The notes under the pieces are model-generated. The model saw only the letters and a list, made by a program, of their open reading frames with translations, was not told the DNA's origin and ran no database searches. DNA of 64,000 bases. Source: MPNO01 sp965200535. GTDB lineage: Bacteria; Pseudomonadota; Alphaproteobacteria; MPNO01. The translations under genes were made by a program, and so were the position numbers. The DNA lies in the NCBI GenBank assembly GCA_965200535.1, contig CBDAUF010000001.1, positions 1,902,107 to 1,966,106 on the forward strand, written 5' to 3'. Positions 46,785 through 55,353 of the stretch are shown in pieces (the stretch's first letter is position 1; each line of letters begins with the position of its first letter).

Positions 46785-48962
46785 TTATCCGCCGTCATAC
46801 GCGTTCGGTGCCCGCGTGTCATCTGCCTGCCGCGTCGGGGCCGCGTTTTCCGGCCTGCCGTCCGCCGGCGCGCCGGCGGCGCGGTCGAGCGCTCCCAGCA
46901 CGGCGCGCCGGGTCAGCAGTTCCGGCAGCGGCTCGCCGTCCGGCCGCGCCGGCCCGTAGACGGCGTTGAACGGTATGCCGTAGCGGCCGAAGGAGCGGAG
47001 ATAGGCGGCGATGGCGTCGCTCGGCCGTGTCCAGTCGGCGACCATCGCCACCACCCCGTCGCCCGCCAGCCGTTGGCGCACCGGATCCGTGTCGAGGACC
47101 AGCGCCTTGTTGACCTGGCAGGTGATGCACCAGTCCGCGGTCACGTCGACGAAGACCACCGCGCCGCCGGCGACCGACCGGGCGATGGCCTGACGGTCGA
47201 ACGGGGCCCAGTCCGCGGTCCGCGCCCCGACCGGCGCGGCGCCGGGGCCGGACCAGAGCGCGAGCGCCAGCGCGGCGGCGGCGGCGGCCGCACCGAGGCC
47301 GCGGCCGGTGCGGCCGCCCCGCGCCGCCTCGGGGCGGGCGAGGGCGAGGCCGGCCAGCAGCACCGTGAGCGCCGCACCGACCGCAACCGCGCGCCAGACT
47401 CCGAGCTGGACCGCGAGGACCGTCACCAGCCACGCGGCGGTTGCCAGCAGGAGGATCGCGAGGCCGCGCCGGAGCGTGGTCATCCACGGGCCGGGGCGCG
47501 GCAGCCGGGCGGCGAGGCCGGGGAAGCCGGCGGCGGCGAGATAGGGCAGCGCAAGCCCGATCCCGAGGCACAGGAACACCGCATAGATCTCGGCTGCGCC
47601 GCGCGACAGGGCGAAGCTTACCGCGGTGCCGAGGAACGGCGCCGAGCACGGGGTCGCCAACAGCGTCGCGAAGGCGCCGGTGAGGAAATGCCCGGCAACG
47701 CCGTGGCTGCGGCTGCCGGCGCCCGCCGCCGCGTCCGACACCGCGCCGGGCAGGCGAATCTCGAACAGCCCGAACAGGTTGGCGGCGAACAGGATGACGA
47801 CCACCGCCATGAAGGCGAGAAAGACGGGCTGCTGGAACTGGATTCCCCAGCCCGCGGTCTCGCCGGCGAGGCGGAGGCCGGCGACGCCGGTGGCGAGAAC
47901 CGCAAACGAGACCACGATCCCTGCCGCCGTGGCGAGAAAGCCGGTCCGCACCGTGCGCCGGTCGCCGCCGCCGTGACCGACCGCCGACAGCAGTTTTAGC
48001 GACAGCACCGGCAGCACGCAGGGCATCAGGTTGAGAATCAGCCCGCCGGCCACCGCGAGCAGGAGGACCGCCCATAGGCTGCCGCCGGCGGCCGGCGCCG
48101 CGGTCTGCGGGGCGAGGAGGGCCAGCACCTGTTCGGACGCGCGGTCGCCGTCGACCGCGATGAAACGAAGTTCGCGCCCGGCGAGGCTGGCCCCGCCCCC
48201 GGGCGGCGCGCGGGCGGCGATGCGGGCGAACGCAGTCTTCCCGTCGGCGCCGATGCGGTAGTCGGGCGCGCCGAAGGTCCAGCCGTCCGGCCCCTCGACA
48301 TAGACATCCGGCCGCACCAGCGGCGCGTCCGCCGCGATCTCGACCTCGAGCGCTCCGGTGACCGGGGCGCCGACCGCCGTCGCGGCGGCGATTCGGATCG
48401 GGCGGTCGCCGCCGGTGCGGGGAACCCGGCTGGCGAAGCGCTCGATCAGCGACTCCTCGGCCGACAGGCCGTCGCCGCCGCCCGGCACCTCGAGCGCCAG
48501 CCGGACGAAGTAGGGAACGCAGACATCGTCGCAGGTGAGATACCGGAGCCCGACCTTGAGGGAGACCGGCCCGCCCGGCTCGGAGACGGTCGCTGCCACC
48601 GGAAGGACCACCTCGTCGCGGTAGCCGAGCGTATCGAGGCCGACGACCGAATACCGTTCCGGCGTCGGCCACGACAGCACCGCCCGGTCGAGGTTTGCGG
48701 ATCCCGTCCAGTCGGGGCTGGGCGGAAAGCCGGCGTCCCCGGGTGACCGCCAGTAGATCTTCCAGCCCGGATTCATGCGGAAATGGATGCCGAGGCGGAG
48801 CGTCCGGCCGCCGCCGGCGTCCGACCCGGCGATCAGGCGCACCGCGCCGTGCTCGTTGGCCGACCAGCCGGACGCCGCCGCGCGCCCGTCAGCCGGCCAC
48901 GCAGCAGCAGCCAGGGCCGCGAAGCCGACGGCGGCAAGCCATGCCCGGAAAGCGTATGTCAC
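46785..48962 (-). CDS. DsbD/ScsB-like thiol:disulfide reductase
   Basis: 725 residues in three parts. After a signal peptide comes a periplasmic N-terminal domain with a Cys pair (LTCDDVCVPY). The central CcdA-like membrane domain has about eight helices from residue 295 and redox cysteines in NLMPCVLPVLSLK and LLATPCSAPFLG. The C-terminal thioredoxin domain carries ADWCITCQVNK. The long N-terminal domain favours the ScsB (suppressor of copper sensitivity) type over classical DsbD. It would move reducing power from cytoplasmic thioredoxin to the periplasm. Divergent from the YqgE gene. Confidence 0.9.
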   Translation of the reverse strand: MTYAFRAWLAAVGFAALAAAAWPADGRAAASGWSANEHGAVRLIAGSDAGGGRTLRLGIHFRMNPGWKIYWRSPGDAGFPPSPDWTGSANLDRAVLSWPTPERYSVVGLDTLGYRDEVVLPVAATVSEPGGPVSLKVGLRYLTCDDVCVPYFVRLALEVPGGGDGLSAEESLIERFASRVPRTGGDRPIRIAAATAVGAPVTGALEVEIAADAPLVRPDVYVEGPDGWTFGAPDYRIGADGKTAFARIAARAPPGGGASLAGRELRFIAVDGDRASEQVLALLAPQTAAPAAGGSLWAVLLLAVAGGLILNLMPCVLPVLSLKLLSAVGHGGGDRRTVRTGFLATAAGIVVSFAVLATGVAGLRLAGETAGWGIQFQQPVFLAFMAVVVILFAANLFGLFEIRLPGAVSDAAAGAGSRSHGVAGHFLTGAFATLLATPCSAPFLGTAVSFALSRGAAEIYAVFLCLGIGLALPYLAAAGFPGLAARLPRPGPWMTTLRRGLAILLLATAAWLVTVLAVQLGVWRAVAVGAALTVLLAGLALARPEAARGGRTGRGLGAAAAAAALALALWSGPGAAPVGARTADWAPFDRQAIARSVAGGAVVFVDVTADWCITCQVNKALVLDTDPVRQRLAGDGVVAMVADWTRPSDAIAAYLRSFGRYGIPFNAVYGPARPDGEPLPELLTRRAVLGALDRAAGAPADGRPENAAPTRQADDTRAPNAYDGG

Positions 48963-49165
48963 GTAACCTGCACCGTTACCGCTCGGGCCTAACCTGGGCT
49001 ATACTTCGCGCGGCAGCCGGTGCGGCCGCATCGTTGTACAGCGTCGTATGCGGTAATATAGGAAGCCGGCGCGAAAAGTCCGGCGATGCGCCGTGGATAT
49101 CCGGATTATCGTGCGCGGCGGATCGTGTCGGGGCGGACGCGCGGGTGCTGGCGGGAGGGCGTTGC

Positions 49166-49741
49166 ATGAGTGGCGAAAACGGCGGCGAAGGCTATCTGAC
49201 GGGCCAGCTCCTGGTCGCCATGCCGCAGATGGAGGATCCGCGTTTCGCCAGGTCGGTCGTCTATCTCTGCGCCCACACCGCCGAGGGCGCGATGGGCCTC
49301 GTGGTCAACAAGCTGATGGACAATATCAGCTTTCCCGACCTGCTCGACCAGCTCAACCTTTCGGGGGCGGAAGCGCCCGACGGAATCAGGGTCCATTTCG
49401 GCGGCCCGGTGGAGACCGGCCGGGGATTCGTGCTGCATTCGGCCGATTTCGTGCAGGATGCGACGCTGGTGATCGACGACGCCGTCGGGCTCACCGCCAC
49501 CATCGATATCCTGAAGGCGATCGCCGCCGGCCAGGGGCCGCGGCACAGCCTGCTCGCGCTCGGCTACGCGGGCTGGGGGCCCGGGCAATTGGACGACGAA
49601 ATACAGCGCAACGGATGGCTCTGCGTCCCGGCCGACGACGGGCTGATCTTCGGCGGCGGGCTGGACGACCGCTGGGAACGCGCGATCGGCAAGCTCGGCA
49701 TCGACGCGAGCATGCTGTCGGGTTTCGCCGGCCGGGCCTGA
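49166..49741 (+). CDS. YqgE/AlgH family protein
   Basis: 191 residues. Matches the family by GQLLVAMPQMEDPRFARSVVYLCAHTAEGAMGLVVNK, VHFGGPVETGRGFVLHS and GYAGWGPGQLDDEIQRNGWL. Widespread in proteobacteria; molecular function not established. ATG 49166 follows GGGAGGG. A TATACT -10-like element lies at 49000-49005. Convergent with the M16 peptidase gene. Confidence 0.93.
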   Translation: MSGENGGEGYLTGQLLVAMPQMEDPRFARSVVYLCAHTAEGAMGLVVNKLMDNISFPDLLDQLNLSGAEAPDGIRVHFGGPVETGRGFVLHSADFVQDATLVIDDAVGLTATIDILKAIAAGQGPRHSLLALGYAGWGPGQLDDEIQRNGWLCVPADDGLIFGGGLDDRWERAIGKLGIDASMLSGFAGRA

Positions 49742-49752
49742 CGCGCGCTGCC

Positions 49753-51009
49753 TCAGGCGAGCGCCGCGGCGATCTCGTCGTAACCCGTCGCCGCGGCCGC
49801 GGGGCCGAGCGCCGCCACCGTCGGCCGGCCGCGGCGCAGCCGTTCGGAGATGCGGACCATCGCATCGCGGTCCACCCCGTCGACCGCCGCCGCGATTTCC
49901 TCCGTCGGCACCACCCGGCCGAAGATCAGCGTATGCCGCGCGATCTGTTCCGCCCGCGCCGCGGTGCTCTCCAGCGACATCAGGATCCCGGCCTTGATCT
50001 GCGCCCGCGCCCGCGCGATCTCGTCCTCCCCGGCCGCGCCGGCCGCGCTCCGCAGGTTGGCGCAAATGCGCTCGACGACTTCCGCCGCGGCCGCGGCGCC
50101 GGTTCCGGCATAGACGCCGAACAGGCCGCTGTCGGCGTAGCTCGAGGTGAAGCTGTAGATCGAATAGGCCAGCCCGCGCTCCTCGCGGATGTCCTGGAAC
50201 AGGCGCGAGGACAGGCCGCCGCCGAGCGCGGTGGAGAACACCGCCAGCGGGTAGTAGTCGGGATCGCCGTACGGGATTCCCTCGAAGCCGAGGACGAGGT
50301 GAAGCTGTTCGAGCGCCCGGACCTCGCGGCAGTCGCCGCCGGCGTAAACGGCGGGCTCGGGCGCCGCCGCCGGGGCGGCATCGAGCCCGCCGAAGGCAGC
50401 CTCGACGCTGCGCACGAACCCGTCGTGCTCCACCTTCCCGGCCGCCGCCACCACGATCCGGCCGGCGGTGTAATGGCGGCGCATATAGTCGATCAGGGCG
50501 GCGCGTCCGATCGCATCCACCAGGTCGGGCGTGCCCAGCGTCGGCCGGCCGACCGGCTGGTCGGGAAAGGCGGTCGCCTGGAAGCGGTCGAACAGGACGT
50601 CCTCCGGCGTATCGTTGCTCTGGCCGATCTCGCTCAGGATGACCGCCCGTTCGCGCTCGAGTTCGCCCGGGTCGAGGGTGGCGTGCTGCAGGATGTCGGC
50701 GATGATGTCGAGCGCCAGCCCCTCGTCGCCGGCGAGCACGGTGGCGTGGAAGGCGGTGAGTTCGCGCGAGGTGTAGGCGTTGAGGTGCCCGCCGACCGAT
50801 TCGATCTCCTCGGCGATGGCGCGCGCCGAACGCCGCCGCGTGCCCTTGAACGCCATGTGCTCGACCATGTGCGCGATGCCGTTGACCTCGGCCTGCTCAT
50901 GCCGCGTGCCGACATCGATCCATGCGCCGAGCGAGACCGTCTCCACCGTCGCCATGCGGTGGGTGACGACCCGGACCCCGTTCGCCAGCCGCGCCGCGGC
51001 GACGCTCAC
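49753..51009 (-). CDS. M16 family zinc metallopeptidase (processing-peptidase-like)
   Basis: 418 residues. The inverted zinc motif HxxEH is at 47-51 (HMVEHMAFKGT) and the third ligand Glu127 in LSEIGQ, so this copy should be active. The C-terminal half retains the R/Y-type segment LSSRLFQDIREERGLAYSIYS. Related to mitochondrial processing peptidase beta and bacterial PqqL/YmxG-like proteins. GTG 51009 overlaps the thrC stop (GTGA). The thrC-M16 pair is a recurrent alphaproteobacterial arrangement. Confidence 0.92.
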   Translation of the reverse strand: MSVAAARLANGVRVVTHRMATVETVSLGAWIDVGTRHEQAEVNGIAHMVEHMAFKGTRRRSARAIAEEIESVGGHLNAYTSRELTAFHATVLAGDEGLALDIIADILQHATLDPGELERERAVILSEIGQSNDTPEDVLFDRFQATAFPDQPVGRPTLGTPDLVDAIGRAALIDYMRRHYTAGRIVVAAAGKVEHDGFVRSVEAAFGGLDAAPAAAPEPAVYAGGDCREVRALEQLHLVLGFEGIPYGDPDYYPLAVFSTALGGGLSSRLFQDIREERGLAYSIYSFTSSYADSGLFGVYAGTGAAAAAEVVERICANLRSAAGAAGEDEIARARAQIKAGILMSLESTAARAEQIARHTLIFGRVVPTEEIAAAVDGVDRDAMVRISERLRRGRPTVAALGPAAAATGYDEIAAALA

Positions 51010-52412
51010 GCCGGGCCTCCGCCGGCAAGCCGCTCGCGCACTAGGGCCTTGATCTCCGCCACATCGTTGGGCCGCGTCTCGATGCGCTCGGGCAGGTCCA
51101 TCACCGCCGCCAGCCGCGCCGGCAGCGCCGGCCTGGTTCCGGCCGCCTCGGCCACCGCGTCGGGGAATTTCGCCGGGTGGGCGGTCGCCAGCGCGATCAG
51201 CGGGATGTCGGGCGACCGCCGCCTGGCGCGGCCGACGCGGTATCCGACCGCGGCGTGCGGATCGAGCAGGACATCGGCGCGGCGGAACACCTCGCCGATC
51301 GTCTCCCGGGTCTCGTCGTCGTCGCAGCGGTCGGCCGCGAACAGGCTGCGGATACGGGACATCGTCACCGCGGCGACCGTCATCTGGCCGGACTGGCGGA
51401 AGCGCTCCATGGCGCGGCGCACGGCGGCGCCGTCGCGGCGCACGAAGTCGTAGAGCAGGCGCTCGAAATTGCTCGACACCTGGATGTCCATGCTCGGGCT
51501 GATCGTCGGGGTCACGTCGCCGATGGTCATGGCTCCGGTCTCGAGGAAGCGCGCGAGGATATCGTTGCGGTTGGTGGCGATGACGAACTGGTCGACCGGC
51601 AGCCCCATGCGGCGGGCGGCGTAACCCGCGAACACGTTGCCGAAATTCCCCGTCGGAACCGAGAACGCGACCGGCCGGTGGGGCGCGCCGAGAGCGACCG
51701 CGGCGGTCATGTAGTAGACGCTCTGCGCGGCGATCCGCGCCCAGTTGATCGAGTTGACGGCGGTCAGCCGGCACTCGGAGCGAAAGCGGACATCGCCGAA
51801 CATCGCCTTCACCAGGTCCTGGCAGTCGTCGAAGGTGCCCTCGACAGCGATGTTGTGGACATTGGCGGCGGCCACCGTCGTCATCTGCCGGCGCTGCACC
51901 TCGGACACCCGGCCCTTCGGATGCAGCACGAAGATCTCGATGCCGGAGCGCCCCCGGCAGGCCTCGATGGCGGCGGATCCGGTATCGCCCGAGGTCGCGG
52001 CGACGATCGTCACCTTTTCGCCGCGCAGGGCGAGCACGTGGTCGAACAGACGGCCGACGAGCTGCAGGGCGTAGTCCTTGAAGGCCAGCGTCGGGCCGTG
52101 GAACAGTTCCAGCAGCCAGTCGTTGGCGTCGATCTGGACCAGCGGGGCGACCGCGGCATGGCTGAAATCGGCGTAGGCTGCGGCGGCGATGCCGCCCAGC
52201 GCCGCCTCGTCGATGCCGGGCGCGGTGAACGGCGCCATCACGCGGGCGGCGACCTCGGGGTAGGTCAGGCCGGCGAAACCGGCCAGCGTCGCGGCGTCGA
52301 AGCGCGGCCACTCCTCCGGCAGGTAGAGGCCGCCGTCGGATGCGAGGCCGGACAGCAGCACCTCCTCGAAGTCCAGCGTCGGCGCCTCGCCCCGTGTGCT
52401 CACATAGCGCAC
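51006..52412 (-). CDS. thrC: Threonine synthase
   Basis: 468 residues; PLP enzyme converting O-phosphohomoserine to threonine. PLP lysine Lys112 in PTLAFKDYALQLVG; N-terminus MRYVSTRG, ATSGDTGSAA (phosphate/PLP binding) and VPTGNFGNVFAGY are typical. It belongs to the longer, SAM-independent subgroup with an N-terminal domain. thrB is 5 kb away in a different operon. Confidence 0.96.
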   Translation of the reverse strand: MRYVSTRGEAPTLDFEEVLLSGLASDGGLYLPEEWPRFDAATLAGFAGLTYPEVAARVMAPFTAPGIDEAALGGIAAAAYADFSHAAVAPLVQIDANDWLLELFHGPTLAFKDYALQLVGRLFDHVLALRGEKVTIVAATSGDTGSAAIEACRGRSGIEIFVLHPKGRVSEVQRRQMTTVAAANVHNIAVEGTFDDCQDLVKAMFGDVRFRSECRLTAVNSINWARIAAQSVYYMTAAVALGAPHRPVAFSVPTGNFGNVFAGYAARRMGLPVDQFVIATNRNDILARFLETGAMTIGDVTPTISPSMDIQVSSNFERLLYDFVRRDGAAVRRAMERFRQSGQMTVAAVTMSRIRSLFAADRCDDDETRETIGEVFRRADVLLDPHAAVGYRVGRARRRSPDIPLIALATAHPAKFPDAVAEAAGTRPALPARLAAVMDLPERIETRPNDVAEIKALVRERLAGGGPA

Positions 52413-52722
52413 CCGCGGCCCCCTTCCCTCGGTTCTCCCCGGTTGCCGGCATATAACGCCGCAAACAGCCCGCCGACAAACGGATATTGACCGAAGCCGC
52501 CGGCGGAGACCGCCGGCGTGCGCCGGTCGGCCATCGAAACGGCCTGCGGGCGCCCCCGAAGACGGGGCTCCGGCCGCACATCCTCATTTCGGCCTGCGCC
52601 GTTGCCGCTCGGGCGGGAACACGCGCGATTCCGCTTTGCCGTCTCGAACGCCGTCATGATTATGTGGTTCGCAACCAGCGAGAAAGAGTTTGCGGACCAC
52701 GGAAATAATACATCCGCGAACG
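52413..52722. other. Gap between thrC and the AT-rich operon
   Basis: About 310 bases without a convincing gene. The first 70 bases hold the thrC promoter. From about 52640 the base composition drops sharply, marking the edge of the AT-rich island. A short plus-strand frame near 52650-52725 has a natural-looking composition (WFATSEKEFADHG) but no good start, so it may be the tail of a lost gene. No clear terminator or direct repeat was found. Confidence 0.4.
52451..52479 (-). promoter_or_regulatory. Predicted promoter of the thrC-M16 operon
   Basis: On the minus strand TTGTCG (52479-52474) and TTATAT (52456-52451) are 17 bases apart. Start of transcription near 52444 would give a leader of about 32 bases. 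Confidence 0.5.
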
Positions 52723-53178
52723 CTAGGTAGAAAAAGAGGATTCCGCCTTGCCGGTGCCTCTCTTGTAATATTTCACAACATGGCCATAACGTGGCCCCTC
52801 GAGTGCATTCAGTGTGTGCTCAACGTCAATATATCTTCCTATCTTGCTACTCCACCGGCCATCCGCAACCTGGCGAGCCGCGTGCGTCGGGGTTCCTTGC
52901 AACGCGTACAAGGCAATTTTGTCTACGCCTTCCTCAAAACTGGCATTTTCGCATTCGGTATACCGTAGAGATGAAAACATGATATCGAACGCATCGATAC
53001 TGGCAGTTAGCGGACAATCGGATGGCCAATAGGCATCTGGATGAGGCCACCACCACCGGCTGTAATCACCGACCGCATGAGCGATGCAATTATATATCGG
53101 CGTTCTTTCACTCGTCTTGAAGTAATTGTGAGAGGCAATGTTTGGATAGTTGGGCGCTCTGAGCACAGGATCAGCCAT
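52723..53178 (-). CDS. Hypothetical protein resembling DUF7689
   Basis: 151 residues. The pattern YNCIAHAVGDYSRWWWPHPDAYWP, then KIALYALQ, HAARQVADGRWSSKIGR and EHTLNALEGPRYGHVVKYYKR fits what I recall of the DUF7689 family; no search was run. The invariant-looking NC, H and Trp residues suggest a papain-like or NlpC-type Cys-His hydrolase, which is speculation. Last gene of a three-gene AT-rich operon; its ATG overlaps the preceding stop by 8 bases. Confidence 0.7.
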   Translation of the reverse strand: MADPVLRAPNYPNIASHNYFKTSERTPIYNCIAHAVGDYSRWWWPHPDAYWPSDCPLTASIDAFDIMFSSLRYTECENASFEEGVDKIALYALQGTPTHAARQVADGRWSSKIGRYIDVEHTLNALEGPRYGHVVKYYKRGTGKAESSFST

Positions 53179-53593
53179 AGCCTTCCCGTTCGGCCCATTG
53201 AAGCCAATGATCGCGCATTAGAATGATGTTCCCGCGGGCGTTGTCAGGCACCGGATTTTCTCTGGTTATGGCCTGTAGTGCAGTGAACCAGTGATTGGGC
53301 TCCCTTTCGAGCTCCCGGAAAATAAATGGCAATGCTCGGCGGCCGTTAGTAATAATTTGCAAATAAGCTGGATGAGTCACCATATCGTGCGTCGAAGACA
53401 TATCCAACGTGTCGTCCAGCCATGCCGCCATTAGCCGTCGCATTTCCGCCGCAAGCCGATCCTGTTCGATTTGAGATTCGTAGAAATTCGCTGGTTGGTC
53501 TTCCCATGGCGTTGTTTGATAGGTCGCATCGTCGCTGTATACACCGAAAGACGATGATGCTACCGGCGGGATTGCTCTAAAGGCCTCATCCAT
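53171..53593 (-). CDS. Hypothetical protein, middle gene of AT-rich operon
   Basis: 140 residues, no named family recognised. The N-terminal third is low-complexity and acidic. The rest is predicted helical with HPAYLQIITNGRRALPFIFREL and HWFTALQAITRENPVP, ending WLQWAEREGY; I have the impression of similar proteins in other accessory regions. No signal peptide or membrane segment. It begins 4 bases after the upstream gene and overlaps the downstream one, so all three are probably made together. Confidence 0.7.
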   Translation of the reverse strand: MDEAFRAIPPVASSSFGVYSDDATYQTTPWEDQPANFYESQIEQDRLAAEMRRLMAAWLDDTLDMSSTHDMVTHPAYLQIITNGRRALPFIFRELEREPNHWFTALQAITRENPVPDNARGNIILMRDHWLQWAEREGYG

Positions 53594-53597
53594 GGGA

Positions 53598-53978
53598 CTA
53601 GTCGTCCTTCTTCGAAGATGGCGCTGTCCTGGCGGAAGCCTGGTTTATTTTCTCTTCGAGCCACGACTTTAGACTTTTCGCGGTTTCGATTGTCAGAAAA
53701 ACGTCCACTTCCATTTCGCGGACAAAACCGCCGAGAGAAACTGTCTCATTGCCGATTTCTCTGCCCAATTTGCCTTCTGGCGTGATCTCGTGAACAACGT
53801 GACGAGGGATTGACGGTCTTTCGCTGTAGAGCGCAAAATGTATGTGCCTGTTGGGGGTGATGGACCCAATGACCCCGTCGGCGCGGATCACTCGAAAATG
53901 AGGACTCTTCAGATAATCGAACGAGACTCGGCGACCGGCGTCGCCGTTGCCTCCGTTGGGGGGAGGATTCTCTGACAT
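53598..53978 (-). CDS. Hypothetical protein, first gene of AT-rich operon
   Basis: 126 residues, not recognised. A Pro/Gly/Asn-rich start leads to a beta-rich core (FRVIRADGVIGSITPNRHIHFALYSE) and a helix (VDVFLTIETAKSLKSWLEEKINQ). The layout is faintly like DUF3467 proteins, but that is weak. ATG 53978 follows AAGGGA; the frame is open 14 codons further but the promoter start excludes most of that. GC content is visibly lower than in flanking genes, pointing to horizontal origin. Confidence 0.65.
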   Translation of the reverse strand: MSENPPPNGGNGDAGRRVSFDYLKSPHFRVIRADGVIGSITPNRHIHFALYSERPSIPRHVVHEITPEGKLGREIGNETVSLGGFVREMEVDVFLTIETAKSLKSWLEEKINQASARTAPSSKKDD

Positions 53979-54006
53979 GCTCGTTCCCTTGGATTCTCGA
54001 AAGTCC

Positions 54007-54035
54007 ATTATGGGCAACATATGAAGTCAAATCAA
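54007..54035 (-). promoter_or_regulatory. Predicted promoter of the AT-rich three-gene operon
   Basis: Minus-strand TTGATT (54035-54030), 17-base spacer, CATAAT (54012-54007). The start near 54000 lies 22 bases before the first gene's ATG. Confidence 0.5.
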
Positions 54036-54240
54036 ACGTCCAAAGGGTTACGCTTGCCATGACCGCCGGCCCGGGCAAGACCGCCCGGCGCGTGGAATAC
54101 CTGCTGCGGATCATGGACGAGCGGGTTCCGAAGCCCGGTTTGCGTAGCCCCCGCAAGAAGCGAGCCGCAAATTTAATGCGACGCACTGCCCGGATTCGCC
54201 CCTCGTCACCGCCGGCGGACGATCCTATGCTCGGGCGGCG

Positions 54241-55353
54241 ATGACCGGCCTCGACCGCAATGTGCTCAGCCTCGGCCTGTTCGGCGCCAACTGCTCCGGC
54301 GGGCTCGCCACCTCCACCTTTCCAGACCGCTGGGACGCGACCTGGGAGAACAACCTGGCGCTGGCCCGTATGGCGGACGATGCGGGCATGGACTTCATGC
54401 TGCCGCTGGGGCGCTGGATCGGCTACGGCGGCAAGACCAACCACAACGGTTCCAATTTCGAGACCCTGACCTGGGCTGCCGGCATCCTCGCCGCAACCCG
54501 GCGCATCATGGCCTTCGGCACCCTGCACGTGACCCTTGTCAACCCGGTCTTCGCCGCCAAGCAGATGGTCACCTGCCACCATATCGGCGGCGGACGGTTC
54601 GGGCTCAACATCGTCTGCGGCTGGTACCAGAAGGAATTCGACATGCTGGGCGTCGATCTCGGCGCCCACGACCGGCGCTACGATCTCGGGCAGGAGTGGC
54701 TCGACATCGTCAACCGGGTGTGGACCGAGGACGCGCCGTTCGACTTCGACGGCGCGTTCTACACCCTGCGCTCGACGGTGCTCGAACCCAAGCCGTTCGA
54801 CCGGCGCCGCCCGATGCTGGTGAGCGCGGCGATGTCGCCGACCGGGCGCGCGTTCGCGCTGCGCAACGCCGACATGCTGTTCACCGTGGTCTGGGACCTC
54901 GACCGGCTGCCGGCGCAGGCGGCCGAGATCCGGGCGGACGCGCGCGCCCTCGGCCGCGATGTCGGGATCTTCACCAACGCCTATGTGGTGTGCCGCCCGA
55001 CGCTCCGGGAGGCCGACGAATACCATCATCACTACGCCGTCGAGCACCGCGACGCCGAAGCGGTGGAGACGATGGTGGTCGAGCGCGGCTGGGACCGGCC
55101 GGGCATCCCGGAGGAGCGCCGGCAGCTCTTCCGGCTGCGCGCCGCCGGCGGCAACAGCGGTTTCCCCATCGTCGGCGATCCCGACCGGGTGGCGGAAACC
55201 ATGCGGCGCCTGTCGGAGGGCGGGGTCACCGCGCTTGCCCTCGGCTTTCCCAACTATCTGCAGCATTTCCCGTATTTCCGCGACGAGGTCCTGCCGCGGC
55301 TCGAGCGGATGGGGCTCAGGACGCCCCCGGCGGCATCCGCCGCGCGCGGCTGA
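54241..55353 (+). CDS. LLM class flavin-dependent oxidoreductase (RutA-like)
   Basis: 370 residues of the bacterial luciferase-like monooxygenase fold using reduced FMN. GRWIGYGGKTNHNGSNFETLTWAAGILAATRRI, then GGGRFGLNIVCGWYQKEFDMLGV, resembles RutA-type pyrimidine oxygenases and related alkanesulfonate/dimethylsulfone enzymes. Substrate unknown. The ATG has only a weak upstream site (GGGCGGCG). It begins just outside the AT-rich island, where GC content returns to normal. Its 3' end overlaps the converging MFS gene by 38 bases. Confidence 0.85.
   Translation: MTGLDRNVLSLGLFGANCSGGLATSTFPDRWDATWENNLALARMADDAGMDFMLPLGRWIGYGGKTNHNGSNFETLTWAAGILAATRRIMAFGTLHVTLVNPVFAAKQMVTCHHIGGGRFGLNIVCGWYQKEFDMLGVDLGAHDRRYDLGQEWLDIVNRVWTEDAPFDFDGAFYTLRSTVLEPKPFDRRRPMLVSAAMSPTGRAFALRNADMLFTVVWDLDRLPAQAAEIRADARALGRDVGIFTNAYVVCRPTLREADEYHHHYAVEHRDAEAVETMVVERGWDRPGIPEERRQLFRLRAAGGNSGFPIVGDPDRVAETMRRLSEGGVTALALGFPNYLQHFPYFRDEVLPRLERMGLRTPPAASAARG

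Noticed and set aside
54059..54244. A 61-codon plus-strand frame just before the LLM-type gene
   Set aside because: Low-complexity Arg/Pro-rich translation, no ribosome site; it ends inside the start of the real gene.
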